64,000 nt of DNA from Maridesulfovibrio salexigens DSM 2638. GTDB taxonomy: Bacteria > Desulfobacterota > Desulfovibrionia > Desulfovibrionales > Desulfovibrionaceae. The DNA lies in assembly GCF_000023445.1 (NCBI RefSeq), contig NC_012881.1, positions 2,051,501 to 2,115,500 of the forward strand, read 5' to 3'. Positions 43,076-51,875 of this stretch are shown here, one piece after another. Each line of letters starts with the position of its first letter. Within the stretch, counting starts at the first letter, position 1. The notes below the pieces were generated by a model. That model had not been told where the DNA came from and searched no databases. It saw only the letters and a list, made by a program, of their open reading frames with translations. The position numbers were made by a program, and so were the translations under genes.

Positions 43076-43999
43076 TTATGCTTTATTGGAGCAGCCCAGC
43101 ACATTGATAATCTTGTGGCGGACCATTTCCTTAACGGCCTCGCGGGATGCACCCAGATAACCCCTCGGATCAAATACGGTGGGGTTTTCGGCCATGAATT
43201 TACGGATAACACCGGTCATTGCAAGACGAATGTCGGTGTCGATATTGATTTTGCAGACTGCTTTGGAAGCTGCTTTGCGCAGGAGATCTTCGGGTACACC
43301 CTTAGCTCCGGCAATGTCGCCGCCGAATTCGTTCGCCATGGCAACAAATTCAGGAACAACGCTGGATGCGCCGTGCAGAACGATGGGGTAGTTGGGCAGC
43401 AGAGATGCGATTTTATCAAGACGGTCAAAATCAAGCTTTGCTTCACCTGTGAACTTGTATGCGCCGTGGCTGGTGCCGATGGCGATAGCGAGGGAGTCGC
43501 AGCCTGTGCGCTCAACAAATTCAACTGCTTCGTCAGGATCGGTGTAGATGGTTTTTTCGGAAACAACATCTTCTTCTACGCCGGCGAGACGTCCAAGTTC
43601 AGCTTCAACCCATACGCCTCTTTCGTGGGCATATTCAACAACCTTCTTGGTTTCAGCGATGTTTTCCTCAAAAGGAAGATGTGAGCCGTCGATCATTACG
43701 GATGTGAATCCGCCGTCGATTACTTCTTTGCAGATTTCAAAGTTTGCGCCGTGGTCGAGATGAAGCACTACCGGAAGGTCGGTATCCAGCAGTGCAGCTT
43801 CCATGAGTTTCATGATGTAGCCCAAACCGGCATATTTTTTAGCACCGGCGGAAACCTGAAGAATGAGGGGAGCGTTCTCCTCGCTACCCGCTTCCATGAT
43901 TCCCTGAATGATCTCCATGTTGTTCACGTTGAACGCGCCAATGGCATAGCCGCCGGCATAGGCTCCCTCGAACATTTCCTTGGGCGAAACTAGTGGCAT
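43076..43999 (-). CDS. fba: Fructose-1,6-bisphosphate aldolase, class II
   Basis: A 307-residue zinc aldolase splitting fructose bisphosphate. It has the zinc ligands in HLDHGANFE and the motifs AFNVNNME, SVMIDGSHLPFEEN and VLHGASSVV. The family pattern ELGRLAGVEEDV is present. It is read together with gap, covering two successive steps of glycolysis/gluconeogenesis. A GGAGG site precedes the ATG. Confidence 0.96.
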   Translation of the reverse strand: MPLVSPKEMFEGAYAGGYAIGAFNVNNMEIIQGIMEAGSEENAPLILQVSAGAKKYAGLGYIMKLMEAALLDTDLPVVLHLDHGANFEICKEVIDGGFTSVMIDGSHLPFEENIAETKKVVEYAHERGVWVEAELGRLAGVEEDVVSEKTIYTDPDEAVEFVERTGCDSLAIAIGTSHGAYKFTGEAKLDFDRLDKIASLLPNYPIVLHGASSVVPEFVAMANEFGGDIAGAKGVPEDLLRKAASKAVCKINIDTDIRLAMTGVIRKFMAENPTVFDPRGYLGASREAVKEMVRHKIINVLGCSNKA

Positions 44000-44193
44000 G
44001 TAATCCTCCTTAGTGGATAACTATACTTAAATGATGAAGCGGCATTTTTCCTGAAATTTTTATCTGGCAGACAGTATATCGTGTCAGCCATACTTCCCTT
44101 ATTCAGTTGCAGTTGCCGCAAATTGGTTCCAAATACACTCTATATATCCTATCAAGAAACAAAATGTCCATATACTCTTTAAAAAGTTATGAA

Positions 44194-44949
44194 CTATATA
44201 CCGAAGCTTTGCTCCAGAGTTGCAATTGCTTCCCGATCGGTGAAATCAAAATGTAGTGGTGTCATGGTAATGTGGCCCTTGGTCAGCAGATCCCTGTCTG
44301 TGCCAGGGCTTATCTTTTCCTTGGGCATAACACCGTTCAGCCAGTAATATTTGTGTCCGCGCGGGTCTTCGCGTGCTTCATACCAGTCCTGCCATGAAAC
44401 ACGTGTATGGCGGCAGATTTTAAGCTCTTCGGCGTCCTTTACCGGAACTGCCGGAAAATTAAGATTAACAACGGTTTTATCGCCAAGACTGTCCCAGGGA
44501 ATTTTTTTGAGCAATTCTGCGCAGTAATCTCCCTGATCGGTGAGTTCTTCCGGTTTGAAGCTGTCGTAAGAGACTGCCATAGCCGGATAACCCATCAGCG
44601 CACCTTCGGTTGCAGCGGATACTGTTCCTGAGTATAGAATATCAACGCCGACGTTCGCACCGCTGTTGATCCCGGAAACCACGATGTCCGGTTTTGTCTC
44701 CAGCAGGGTGGTCAGTCCGAGCTTGACGCAATCTACCGGAGTCCCGTAAACACCCAGCCCGGTAAAACCATCTTCTTCAAACTTCTTGACTCGAAGGGGT
44801 GAAGAGAGCGATACGGCGTGTCCCACTGCGGATTGTTCCGCAACAGGGGCGACCACCTGGACATTCATTCCGGCCCTTTTCAAGCCGTGATAGAGCGCGC
44901 GAAGGCCCACAGCCTGTATGCCGTCATCGTTGGTCAGTAGTATATTCAT
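44194..44949 (-). CDS. surE: 5'/3'-nucleotidase SurE
   Basis: A 251-residue metal-dependent phosphatase of the stationary-phase survival family. The N-terminus has the metal site LLTNDDGIQAVGL, followed by VVAPVAEQSAVGHAVSL and the conserved SGINSGANVGVDILYSGTV. Size is normal. The gene diverges from the YhaM-like nuclease gene. Its substrate in vivo (nucleotides or polyphosphate) cannot be told from sequence. Confidence 0.94.
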   Translation of the reverse strand: MNILLTNDDGIQAVGLRALYHGLKRAGMNVQVVAPVAEQSAVGHAVSLSSPLRVKKFEEDGFTGLGVYGTPVDCVKLGLTTLLETKPDIVVSGINSGANVGVDILYSGTVSAATEGALMGYPAMAVSYDSFKPEELTDQGDYCAELLKKIPWDSLGDKTVVNLNFPAVPVKDAEELKICRHTRVSWQDWYEAREDPRGHKYYWLNGVMPKEKISPGTDRDLLTKGHITMTPLHFDFTDREAIATLEQSFGI

Positions 44950-45108
44950 CAGTTTTCTCCGGTGGACATTTCAAAAATAATTGGACAGTCTTCCCGTGGG
45001 TTGACTATGAATACAAATTCCGGGCAGTTATATAAAAACGCCGTTGACAAGTTTAAAAATATCGTTGCCTGTTGGCGAGGTATCAAAGCAATTCAGGAAT
45101 AGCAAGAA

Positions 45109-46143
45109 GTGTCACAAAAATATACATATATTAAAGATCTTATAAACGGGGAGAGAGTCAAGGATATCTTTCTCATCGGCGATGCCCAGCTGCGTGAATC
45201 AAGGAACGGTCCGTTCTGGAATTTGCGTTTGCAGGATAATTCCGGAGCGGTTGAAGCGAAAATATGGAGCCCGTTAAGTCAATCTTTTCCGACACTTGAA
45301 GCTGGTATGTTTGTTGTCGCCGGTGGAATGGTCGGATCATTCAGAGATAAGCCGCAGTTAACTGTGGAAGTCCTTGATATTCTGAATCCTGAATATGCAG
45401 GCCTGGACATCACCGATTTTCTTCCTTCGAGTAAAGATAAGCCCGAAGACATGATGCAGGAACTGGACTATCTCATTGCAGAGCACATGGTTCATATTCC
45501 TTGGAAGAAGTTCTGCCGCAGAGTACTTAAGGATCAAACTGTACATGACCGCCTTTTGACCGCCACCGGTGCAAAGGCCGTTCATCATGCTTATGTCGGC
45601 GGCCTGTTGGAGCATACATTGGCTGTGGCTAAGCTGTGCATGTCCATTTGTGACAATTATCCTGAGGTTGATCGTCAGGTGGTTCTGGCTGCAGCTATTT
45701 TTCATGATTTGGGCAAGGCATGGGAGCTTTCCGGCGGACTGACCAACGATTATACAGATGAAGGGCGTCTGCTGGGGCATATTCATATCGGTGTTGAAAT
45801 CCTTGAACCTTTTTTACATAAATCCAAGGACCTTGATCCAAAGTTAAAGCTTCACTTGAAGCATTTGATTCTTTCGCATCATGGTGAATATGAATACGGT
45901 GCCCCAAAGCGTCCAAAGACACCGGAAGCATTTATTTTACATTTTGCTGATAACATTGACGCAAAAATGAATACAATTTTCGCAGAATTAGGTAAATTGG
46001 AAGGCTCAGAAAGCAACTGGACTCCGTATCAACGGTTTCTGGACAGATATTTGTACAAGGCGGAAAAATCTCCTGACAATCCGTCGAGCAAGTGTGAACT
46101 CAAAAAATCGGAGGCTCAATGTTCATTACCTTTGAAGGCATAG
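45109..46143 (+). CDS. 3'-5' exoribonuclease YhaM-like (OB + HD domains)
   Basis: A 344-residue protein starting with GTG. The N-terminal OB domain (about 10-100; [25 protein letters not shown]) is followed by a HD phosphohydrolase domain with [19 protein letters not shown] and HDLGKAWEL and a third His in [10 protein letters not shown]. This arrangement is that of YhaM, an RNA/DNA 3' exonuclease. The end overlaps the tmk start by 25 bases, so the two are translationally coupled. No gene symbol is given because bacterial YhaM roles vary. Confidence 0.85.
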   Translation: MSQKYTYIKDLINGERVKDIFLIGDAQLRESRNGPFWNLRLQDNSGAVEAKIWSPLSQSFPTLEAGMFVVAGGMVGSFRDKPQLTVEVLDILNPEYAGLDITDFLPSSKDKPEDMMQELDYLIAEHMVHIPWKKFCRRVLKDQTVHDRLLTATGAKAVHHAYVGGLLEHTLAVAKLCMSICDNYPEVDRQVVLAAAIFHDLGKAWELSGGLTNDYTDEGRLLGHIHIGVEILEPFLHKSKDLDPKLKLHLKHLILSHHGEYEYGAPKRPKTPEAFILHFADNIDAKMNTIFAELGKLEGSESNWTPYQRFLDRYLYKAEKSPDNPSSKCELKKSEAQCSLPLKA

Positions 46144-46772
46144 AAGGGACTGGGAAAACCACCCAGATCAAGAAGCTTACAGCGTTTCTCGAAGAGTCCG
46201 GACATAATGTTGATGTTACGCTTGAACCCGGCGGGAGCCGGATAGGTAAAGAGTTGCGTAAGATCCTGCTCAATATGGACAGCACCGATATTACAGGTGA
46301 ATGTGAGCTTTTTCTTTATCTGGCGGACCGTGCCCAGCATGTAGGACAGGTCATAAAACCTGCGGTCGAAGCCGGAAAAATTATCATTTCAGATCGTTTT
46401 GCAGATTCTACTATTGTTTATCAGGGGTATGGGCGCGGACTTGATCCGAAGTTGCTGCGCGAACTCAATGATGTAGCAGTTTCCGGGAACTGGCCAGATC
46501 TGACTATTCTTCTGGATATTGATCCGGAGATTGGTTTGAAACGGGCTATGACTCGCAATCTTCAGGAAAACAAGATGCAGGAAGAAGGGCGGTTTGAAGC
46601 TGAGTCCCTTGAATTTCATAACCGTGTTCGTGAAGGGTATTTAACTTGGGCAGCACTTAACAATGATAGGATAGTTGTTGTTAATGCTGATCAGACTCCT
46701 GATGAAATTTTTAAAGAAATTAAAGCGAAAGTTGTCGAAAGGATAAAAGGAGATTTCGTTACCAACGGTTAG
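46119..46772 (+). CDS. tmk: Thymidylate kinase
   Basis: A 217-residue kinase phosphorylating dTMP to dTDP. P-loop [12 protein letters not shown] is at the start, [13 protein letters not shown] carries the catalytic region, and [17 protein letters not shown] is the DR/YQ motif of TMKs. It starts inside the YhaM-like gene. Confidence 0.96.
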   Translation: MFITFEGIEGTGKTTQIKKLTAFLEESGHNVDVTLEPGGSRIGKELRKILLNMDSTDITGECELFLYLADRAQHVGQVIKPAVEAGKIIISDRFADSTIVYQGYGRGLDPKLLRELNDVAVSGNWPDLTILLDIDPEIGLKRAMTRNLQENKMQEEGRFEAESLEFHNRVREGYLTWAALNNDRIVVVNADQTPDEIFKEIKAKVVERIKGDFVTNG

Positions 46773-46798
46773 TCTTCGGTTTTTATATGCTTTTTACT

Positions 46799-46829
46799 AA
46801 GCGCGACCCCTTTGGGTTGCGCTTTTTTT
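46799..46829 (+). terminator. Terminator of tmk
   Basis: AAGCGCGACCC pairs with GGGTTGCGCTT (one G-T) followed by TTTTTT. Confidence 0.85.
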
Positions 46830-47152
46830 GTACCGTGTTATTTTTTGTGATAGTGTGCGAATTATATATATGTTATTCTGGGATTAAGGATTTAGTTTTT
46901 CAGATTAACTAAATGCAACATAATGTTTGTTTGATGCATAATAATGTGAAATTGATGTTATTTAGTGCGATTTTTATCTATGAGCGACCAAAAAAAGCAT
47001 CAAAAACAATAATTTTTCATTTGGGGTTGACGCTCTCATAGTTAAATGGTTTAAGAGTAATTAGAATTTTCAATACATTAGCTTTTGTATGAGAGCTGAT
47101 ATCAAAGTGAGACTGATATCTTAAGTTGAAGCTAATGAATAAAATTTAGTGT
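46830..47152 (+). other. AT-rich region upstream of hynBA
   Basis: About 320 bases without an open frame. It carries the promoter (listed), a 9-bp inverted repeat GCTCTCATA (47032-47040) / TATGAGAGC (47088-47096), and a direct repeat CTGATATC (two copies near 47095 and 47113). AT-rich runs with A and T tracts upstream may bend the DNA. Confidence 0.5.
47027..47055 (+). promoter_or_regulatory. Probable hynBA promoter
   Basis: TTGACG, a 17-base spacer and TTTAAG form a sigma-70-like promoter about 200 bases upstream of hynB. The -35 half overlaps the left arm of the GCTCTCATA inverted repeat, which could be an operator. Confidence 0.5.
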
Positions 47153-47224
47153 GCATTGCGGCCTTTAGGCAGGAACGTTTCCAGTCTTGAATTGAAGACT
47201 GCAATGCTTAGGGGGTAAACCCTA
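47153..47224 (+). ncRNA. Structured leader RNA of hynBA (candidate)
   Basis: A 72-base block can fold into a closed multiloop: outer stem GCATTG (47153-47158) with CAATGC (47202-47207); three hairpins inside (GCC-TTTA-GGC at 47161-47170; GGAA-CGT-TTCC at 47172-47182; AGTCTT/AAGACT at about 47183-47200); and one more hairpin TAGGG/CCCTA (47209-47224) just before the SD of hynB. I cannot match it to a known riboswitch. Stem lengths of 4-7 bp are modest, so it is a candidate only. Confidence 0.4.
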
Positions 47225-47253
47225 CTATCTTTAATTAGAGGATGGAGGTTTTT

Positions 47254-48201
47254 ATGAAATTCTCTGTGGGACTCGGAAAAGATGGAGCGGAAGAACGCCT
47301 TGAGCAGAATGGCGTCTCCCGCCGCGATTTCATGAAGTTCTGCGCAACAACCGCCGCTGTTATGGGAATGGGACCTGCTTTTGCGCCAACTGTAGCGGAA
47401 GCCCTGACTCAGAAAAAGCGTCCTTCTGTTGTCTATCTGCACGCAGCCGAATGTACTGGCTGTTCAGAAGCTGTTCTTCGTACTGTTTCTCCTTATATTG
47501 ATGCTCTTATTCTCGACACTATTTCTCTCGACTACCATGAGACTATCATGGCAGCCGCAGGTCATGCCGCGGAAGAAGCACTGCATGAAGCCGTACATTC
47601 TCCTGAAGGTTTTATCTGTGTTGTTGAAGGTGGTATTCCCACTATCGAAGGCGGAGCATGGGGTAAAGTGGGTGGTAAAACAATGCTTGAAATCGTGCAG
47701 GAAATTGTACCTCAAGCAAAAGCAACCATCTGTATCGGTACCTGCGCCTGCTATGGCGGTGTACAGGCTGCTGCACCCAACCCGTCTCAAGCCAAGGGCG
47801 TATCCGAAGCTCTCGGCGGCGTAACTACCGTAAACCTGCCCGGTTGCCCGACCAACCCGTTTAACTTCGTGGGTACTGTTGTTCATTATCTGACCAAGGG
47901 AATCCCCGAACTTGACGATGTTGGTCGTCCGAGCCTCTTCTACGGTGAGTCCGTGCATGACAACTGTCCGAGACTCAAACATTTTGACAATGATGAATTT
48001 GCACCTTCCTTCTCATCTGAAGAAGCTAAAAAAGGCTACTGCCTCTATGAGCTCGGATGTAAGGGACCGGACACCTACAACAACTGTCCGAAAGTCAAGT
48101 TTAATCAGACCAACTGGCCTATTGAGGCCGGTCACCCCTGCATCGGTTGCAGTGAGCCCGATTTCTGGGATGAAATGAGCCCCTTCTACGAGCAGGGCTA
48201 G
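47254..48201 (+). CDS. hynB: Periplasmic [NiFe] hydrogenase small subunit
   Basis: A 315-residue subunit from the ATG at 47254, because the upstream in-frame ATG at 47242 lies in the SD (GGAGG). The Tat signal SRRDFMKF is followed by a hydrophobic core. Iron-sulfur ligands are visible: ECTGCSEA (proximal), GTCACYGG and LPGCPTNP, then [24 protein letters not shown] and [13 protein letters not shown] for the distal and medial clusters. It passes electrons from hydrogen to periplasmic cytochrome c3. The order small-large-protease-hypC is as in other Desulfovibrio hyn operons. Confidence 0.96.
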   Translation: MKFSVGLGKDGAEERLEQNGVSRRDFMKFCATTAAVMGMGPAFAPTVAEALTQKKRPSVVYLHAAECTGCSEAVLRTVSPYIDALILDTISLDYHETIMAAAGHAAEEALHEAVHSPEGFICVVEGGIPTIEGGAWGKVGGKTMLEIVQEIVPQAKATICIGTCACYGGVQAAAPNPSQAKGVSEALGGVTTVNLPGCPTNPFNFVGTVVHYLTKGIPELDDVGRPSLFYGESVHDNCPRLKHFDNDEFAPSFSSEEAKKGYCLYELGCKGPDTYNNCPKVKFNQTNWPIEAGHPCIGCSEPDFWDEMSPFYEQG

Positions 48202-48258
48202 TGCTGTCAACTACATAGAAGTTTAAAGCTAACTTTCTATTCTTTTGGAGGATTGTAT

Positions 48259-49968
48259 ATGTCTGGTTGCAAGGCTAAATCGGGCCCCGCTGTAATGGCG
48301 ACCCCTTATGATAAAAAATACACCGGTCCGGTGATTGTCGACCCGCTTACCAGAATTGAGGGTCACCTCAAGATCGAAGTAGAGGTCGAAAACGGTAAAG
48401 TAAGTAACGTATGGAGTAGCTCTCAGCTCTTCCGCGGTCTGGAAATTATTCTTAAAGGCCGTGATCCCCGCGATGCTCAGCATTTTACCCAGCGTTCCTG
48501 TGGTGTATGTACTTATACCCACGCTCTGGCTTCCACCCGCTGCGTAGATAACGCTGTTGGCGTTGATAAGAACCTGCCTGAAAACGCACGTCTTATCCGT
48601 AACCTCGTACTGGGTGCCCAGTACCTGCATGACCACATCGTGCATTTCTATCATTTGCATGCCCTTGACTGGGTTGATGTTGTAAGTGCGCTTCAGGCTG
48701 ATCCTGTTAAGGCTGCTAAGATTGCAAACAGCCAGTCAACCCGCGTGACTAAGGCTGAAGATCTGAAAGCAGTTCAGGAAAAACTGAAGAAGTTTGTTGA
48801 TTCCGGCCAGCTCGGTATCTTTACCAATGCTTACTTCCTCGGTGGGCATGATGCCTACTATTTGCGTCCTGAAGAAAACCTCATCGCTACTGCTCATTAT
48901 CTTGAAGGTCTGCACCTTCAGGTTAAAGCTGCACGCGCAATGGCTGTCTTCGGTGCAAAGAACCCGCACACCCAGTTTACTATCGTTGGCGGTGTAACCT
49001 GCTACGATTCCTTGACTCCTAAACGTATTCAGGAATTCAAGGATCTTTATAATGAAACTATGGCATTTGTTAACGAATGCTACATTCCCGACCTGCTGAT
49101 GGTCGCATCTTACTACAAAGATTGGGCCGGAATCGGTGGTACCACCAACTTCCTGACTTTCGGTGAATTCCCCGATGTAGAAGCTGACATTAACAGCCGC
49201 TTCCTCGAGCAGGGCGTAATTATGAACCGTGACCTCAGCAATGTCATGGATTTCAACCCTGATTCCATCAAGGAAGACATCAGCCACAGCTGGTATGACG
49301 GTGACTCTTCCCTCCATCCGTATGACGGTGAAACCGAACCTAAGTACACCAACTATGAAGACCGTGACCGTTACTCCTGGATGAAAGCTCCCCGTTACAA
49401 AGGCGAATCCATGGAAGTTGGTCCGCTGGCACAGATGCTGGTATCCTACGCCCGCGGCAACAAGGATGTTGTTCCTGTTGTTAACCATGTTCTCTCCACC
49501 CTCGGTGTTGGACCTGAAGCTCTGTTCTCCACTCTCGGTAGAACCGCTGCCCGAGGTATTGAAACCGTTGTTGCCGGTACTAAGATGGTTGAATGGGTTA
49601 ACAACCTTGAAGACAACGTTGCTTCCGGCAACACTGATCTCGCGGTTGAGTGGGAAATGCCTGATGAAGCTGAAGGTGTCGGATTTGTTGGCGCACCTCG
49701 CGGTGGTCTGTCTCACTGGATCAAGATCAAGGGCGGCAAGATCGAAAACTTCCAGCTCGTTGTACCTTCTACCTGGAACCTCGGTCCCCGTTGTAACCAG
49801 AACAAGATGTCCGCAGTTGAAGAAGCACTCATGGGAACACCGATTGCTGATCCCAAGCGTCCTGTTGAAATCCTGCGTACCGTTCACTCCTATGACCCCT
49901 GTATCGCCTGCGGCGTACACGTCATCGATGCTCATACCAACGAAGTTCACAAGTTCAAGATTCTCTAG
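48259..49968 (+). CDS. hynA: Periplasmic [NiFe] hydrogenase large subunit
   Basis: A 569-residue catalytic subunit from the ATG at 48259 with GGAGGA upstream (a TTG at 48253 also lies in frame). The N-terminal ligand motif is RSCGVCTYTH, and the C-terminal one DPCIACGVH uses two Cys, so this is a standard NiFe enzyme and not the NiFeSe type. The 15 residues after the last His (VIDAHTNEVHKFKIL) are the tail removed by the maturation protease after nickel insertion. No signal peptide is present; it is exported with HynB by the Tat route. Confidence 0.96.
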   Translation: MSGCKAKSGPAVMATPYDKKYTGPVIVDPLTRIEGHLKIEVEVENGKVSNVWSSSQLFRGLEIILKGRDPRDAQHFTQRSCGVCTYTHALASTRCVDNAVGVDKNLPENARLIRNLVLGAQYLHDHIVHFYHLHALDWVDVVSALQADPVKAAKIANSQSTRVTKAEDLKAVQEKLKKFVDSGQLGIFTNAYFLGGHDAYYLRPEENLIATAHYLEGLHLQVKAARAMAVFGAKNPHTQFTIVGGVTCYDSLTPKRIQEFKDLYNETMAFVNECYIPDLLMVASYYKDWAGIGGTTNFLTFGEFPDVEADINSRFLEQGVIMNRDLSNVMDFNPDSIKEDISHSWYDGDSSLHPYDGETEPKYTNYEDRDRYSWMKAPRYKGESMEVGPLAQMLVSYARGNKDVVPVVNHVLSTLGVGPEALFSTLGRTAARGIETVVAGTKMVEWVNNLEDNVASGNTDLAVEWEMPDEAEGVGFVGAPRGGLSHWIKIKGGKIENFQLVVPSTWNLGPRCNQNKMSAVEEALMGTPIADPKRPVEILRTVHSYDPCIACGVHVIDAHTNEVHKFKIL

Positions 49969-49993
49969 TTGGTTCAAGCTTCAAGGAAATATT

Positions 49994-50025
49994 ACGGGAG
50001 CCCGCATTGCGGGTTCCCGTTTTTT
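49994..50025 (+). terminator. Terminator or attenuator after hynA
   Basis: ACGGGAGCCCGC pairs with GCGGGTTCCCGT (one G-T) followed by TTTTTTG. It lies 25 bases after hynA, so hynBA may be read more than the following maturation genes. Confidence 0.85.
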
Positions 50026-50137
50026 GATTTTTATACGTAATATTTTGATTTTTTTATTGAATTCTCATTCCAAAATAAGCTACAGAAATCTATAGGGATG
50101 GAATAGAAATGGACTGCAAAGAATTTTTAAAAGATCA

Positions 50138-50238
50138 GTAGCGAAGCCCGCTAAAAGGTTTTGAAAAGGGGAGCCCAGAGGGGAAAAGCTTTTGCAAAAG
50201 TTTTTCCCCTCAGGCCCTCGGAGAGCCGCCGGAGGCAT
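50138..50238. repeat. Dispersed intergenic repeat, copy B
   Basis: It begins GTAGCGAAGCCCGCTAAAAG, carries a hairpin (GGGGAAAAGCTTTTGCAAAA pairing with TTTTTCCCC) and ends GCCGCCGGAGGCAT. Its last GGAGG (50231-50235) is the only SD for the protease gene starting at 50243. It aligns with copy A at 30281-30372. Confidence 0.75.
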
Positions 50239-50242
50239 CTGA

Positions 50243-50734
50243 ATGACAGAAGAGAAAAAGATTTTAGTTCTTGGTGTGGGAAACATACTTTTTACTGATG
50301 AAGGTATCGGAGTAAAAGTTGTTAATGAACTGATGAGCCAGTACTCATTTTCAGACAACGTTGAAGTCATGGACGGCGGTACACTTGGAACCAAGTTGAT
50401 GGGCCCTATGATGGAATGCGATTTTCTGATCGTAGTGGATGCGGTGCTGGGCAATGACGAGCCCGGTTCGGTTTACCGCTTGACAGGAGAGGATTTGCGT
50501 AGGAGTCTGGCTTTTAAGGATTCAATGCATCAGACAGACCTGCTCGATACAATGGTCCTGTGCGAGTTGTGTGACAGACGTCCTGAATGCGTGGTTATCG
50601 GTGTGGAGCCGAAGGATTATCAGACCATGCATGATGAGGTTTCTGATGTAACGCTGGAGCGTCTTCCTTTCATGATGGAAAAGGTGCTTGAGGAAGTTTC
50701 TGCAGCCGGCGGCAGTTATGAAAAGATGGCCTAG
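50243..50734 (+). CDS. hynC: Hydrogenase maturation protease
   Basis: A 163-residue endopeptidase of the HyaD/HybD family that trims the C-terminal tail of HynA after nickel is inserted. The family start VLGVGNILFTDEGIGVKV carries the nickel-binding Glu, and DGGTLGTKL and VVDAVLGNDEPGSVYRL carry the conserved Asp. It ends 21 bases before hypC. Its SD lies within a repeat element. Confidence 0.93.
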   Translation: MTEEKKILVLGVGNILFTDEGIGVKVVNELMSQYSFSDNVEVMDGGTLGTKLMGPMMECDFLIVVDAVLGNDEPGSVYRLTGEDLRRSLAFKDSMHQTDLLDTMVLCELCDRRPECVVIGVEPKDYQTMHDEVSDVTLERLPFMMEKVLEEVSAAGGSYEKMA

Positions 50735-50755
50735 TGCCGATAAGGGGTGTTTTCC

Positions 50756-51013
50756 ATGTGTTTAGCTATTCCTGTTCAAATTAAGTCCATTGAAGATCAA
50801 GTCGCAAAATGTAAGGTAGGCGAGGGTGAGACATACCTCGATGCTTCACTTATGCTTTTGGCTGATGAAGTTGAAATTGGCGACTACCTTATTGTTCATG
50901 CCGGATTTGCATTACGCAAACTCGATCCCAAGGAAGCGGAAGAAACCCTTAAAATTTTACGTGATATGGTTGAATTGACCGAAGCTGAAAGAAATAAAGC
51001 TTGTAACGCTTAA
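50756..51013 (+). CDS. hypC: Hydrogenase maturation chaperone HypC/HybG
   Basis: An 85-residue chaperone that helps deliver the Fe(CN)2CO unit to the large subunit. I start it at the ATG at 50756, so that the essential Cys is residue 2 (MCLAIPVQIK); AAGGGGTG precedes it, and the GTG at 50747 would displace that Cys. DYLIVHAGFALRKLD is the family core. HypABDEF are not in the window. Confidence 0.93.
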   Translation: MCLAIPVQIKSIEDQVAKCKVGEGETYLDASLMLLADEVEIGDYLIVHAGFALRKLDPKEAEETLKILRDMVELTEAERNKACNA

Positions 51014-51031
51014 CAGCTAGTTCTTTTCAAG

Positions 51032-51070
51032 AAAAAATCCCGGCAACCTGTGAGGCTGCCGGGATTTTTT
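51032..51070. terminator. Bidirectional terminator between hypC and the lectin-like gene
   Basis: AAAAAATCCCGGCA pairs with TGCCGGGATTTTTT around an 11-base loop. Confidence 0.88.
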
Positions 51071-51086
51071 AATTGTTGATTAATTA

Positions 51087-51644
51087 TTAAGCAAATTTCT
51101 TTTTGATGCCGAAAAGTCCGACTAAAGCAGCTCCGAGAAGCCAGATTGCACCCGGAATAGGAGTGGGTGCAGAGGGCTTTTCCATTACGTAGCCATTGAT
51201 CATGGATGCAACCGCAGCGCCTTCATCGTTCCATTGGTAGTTGAATCTTTGATCTGCACTCAAATGGAATTCGTCAATTCGTGAGTTATTCGGCTCTGCA
51301 CTATACCAGTCGGTATAATCCCATTCTTCACCAGTTACCCAATGCCAGTTAGAAGTAGGGTTTTGCCTATCTTCATCTCCGGTCTGGTATGCACCAAGCC
51401 AGTAAGCTTTATCATTACCTTGAAAAACTGTATTTTTTAGAAAATTGTTTTCTTCTGCTGAAGTGATTGTAACCAGATGGCCGCCTGCTGCTTCTGCTGC
51501 AAGTTTGGCTTCGTTCCAATTTATGCCAGCGGATTGGATTATTGTGTATTCTGAATTGCCAAAAGAGAAGGTTGAGGCAATAACAGGCTTGCTACTTAAT
51601 AAGAACGTAGCACAAAGAATGCATAATACATTAAAATACTTCAT
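51087..51644 (-). CDS. C-type-lectin-like secreted protein with VPLPA/PEP-CTERM-type tail
   Basis: A 185-residue protein from the ATG at 51644 (G-rich SD); the longer frame to 51779 is not used. Signal peptide NVLCILCATFLLSSKPVIA is followed by a C-type-lectin fold (NWNEAKLAAEAAGGHLVTI, YWLGAYQTG, WDYTDWYSAEPNN, then a W/E-rich end). The C-terminus is PTPIPGAIWLLGAALVGLFG then KKK: a Pro-rich motif, one membrane helix and a basic end, as in VPLPA/PEP-CTERM proteins sorted by an exosortase. The sorting enzyme is not in the window. A surface role in biofilm or adhesion is likely but unproven. Confidence 0.8.
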   Translation of the reverse strand: MKYFNVLCILCATFLLSSKPVIASTFSFGNSEYTIIQSAGINWNEAKLAAEAAGGHLVTITSAEENNFLKNTVFQGNDKAYWLGAYQTGDEDRQNPTSNWHWVTGEEWDYTDWYSAEPNNSRIDEFHLSADQRFNYQWNDEGAAVASMINGYVMEKPSAPTPIPGAIWLLGAALVGLFGIKKKFA

Positions 51645-51875
51645 ATTTGGCCCCCCGACCTGACTCATTAAATTTATACTAATACAGGATGTTATGTGCA
51701 AAGTGGGTTTCATGCAAGTATAACTTTTAAGCACAAGCTGTTTTAAATGCTGCAAAGTAAAAAATAACTTATATGGCAATATATTATGCAGTTCGTTTTT
51801 TTAAAAAATACTCCTGTTCAAGTGAATGCTTCGGTGTTAACTATTTTTCAAATTTAAGTCATTTTTGGAGATATT

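Noticed and set aside
48259-49968. Selenocysteine in the hydrogenase large subunit
   Set aside because: The C-terminal motif is DPCIACGVH with TGT/TGC codons, so it is a NiFe enzyme.
48736-49977. 413-codon minus-strand frame inside hynA
   Set aside because: It arises from codon bias of the hydrogenase gene; the sense frame holds all active-site motifs.
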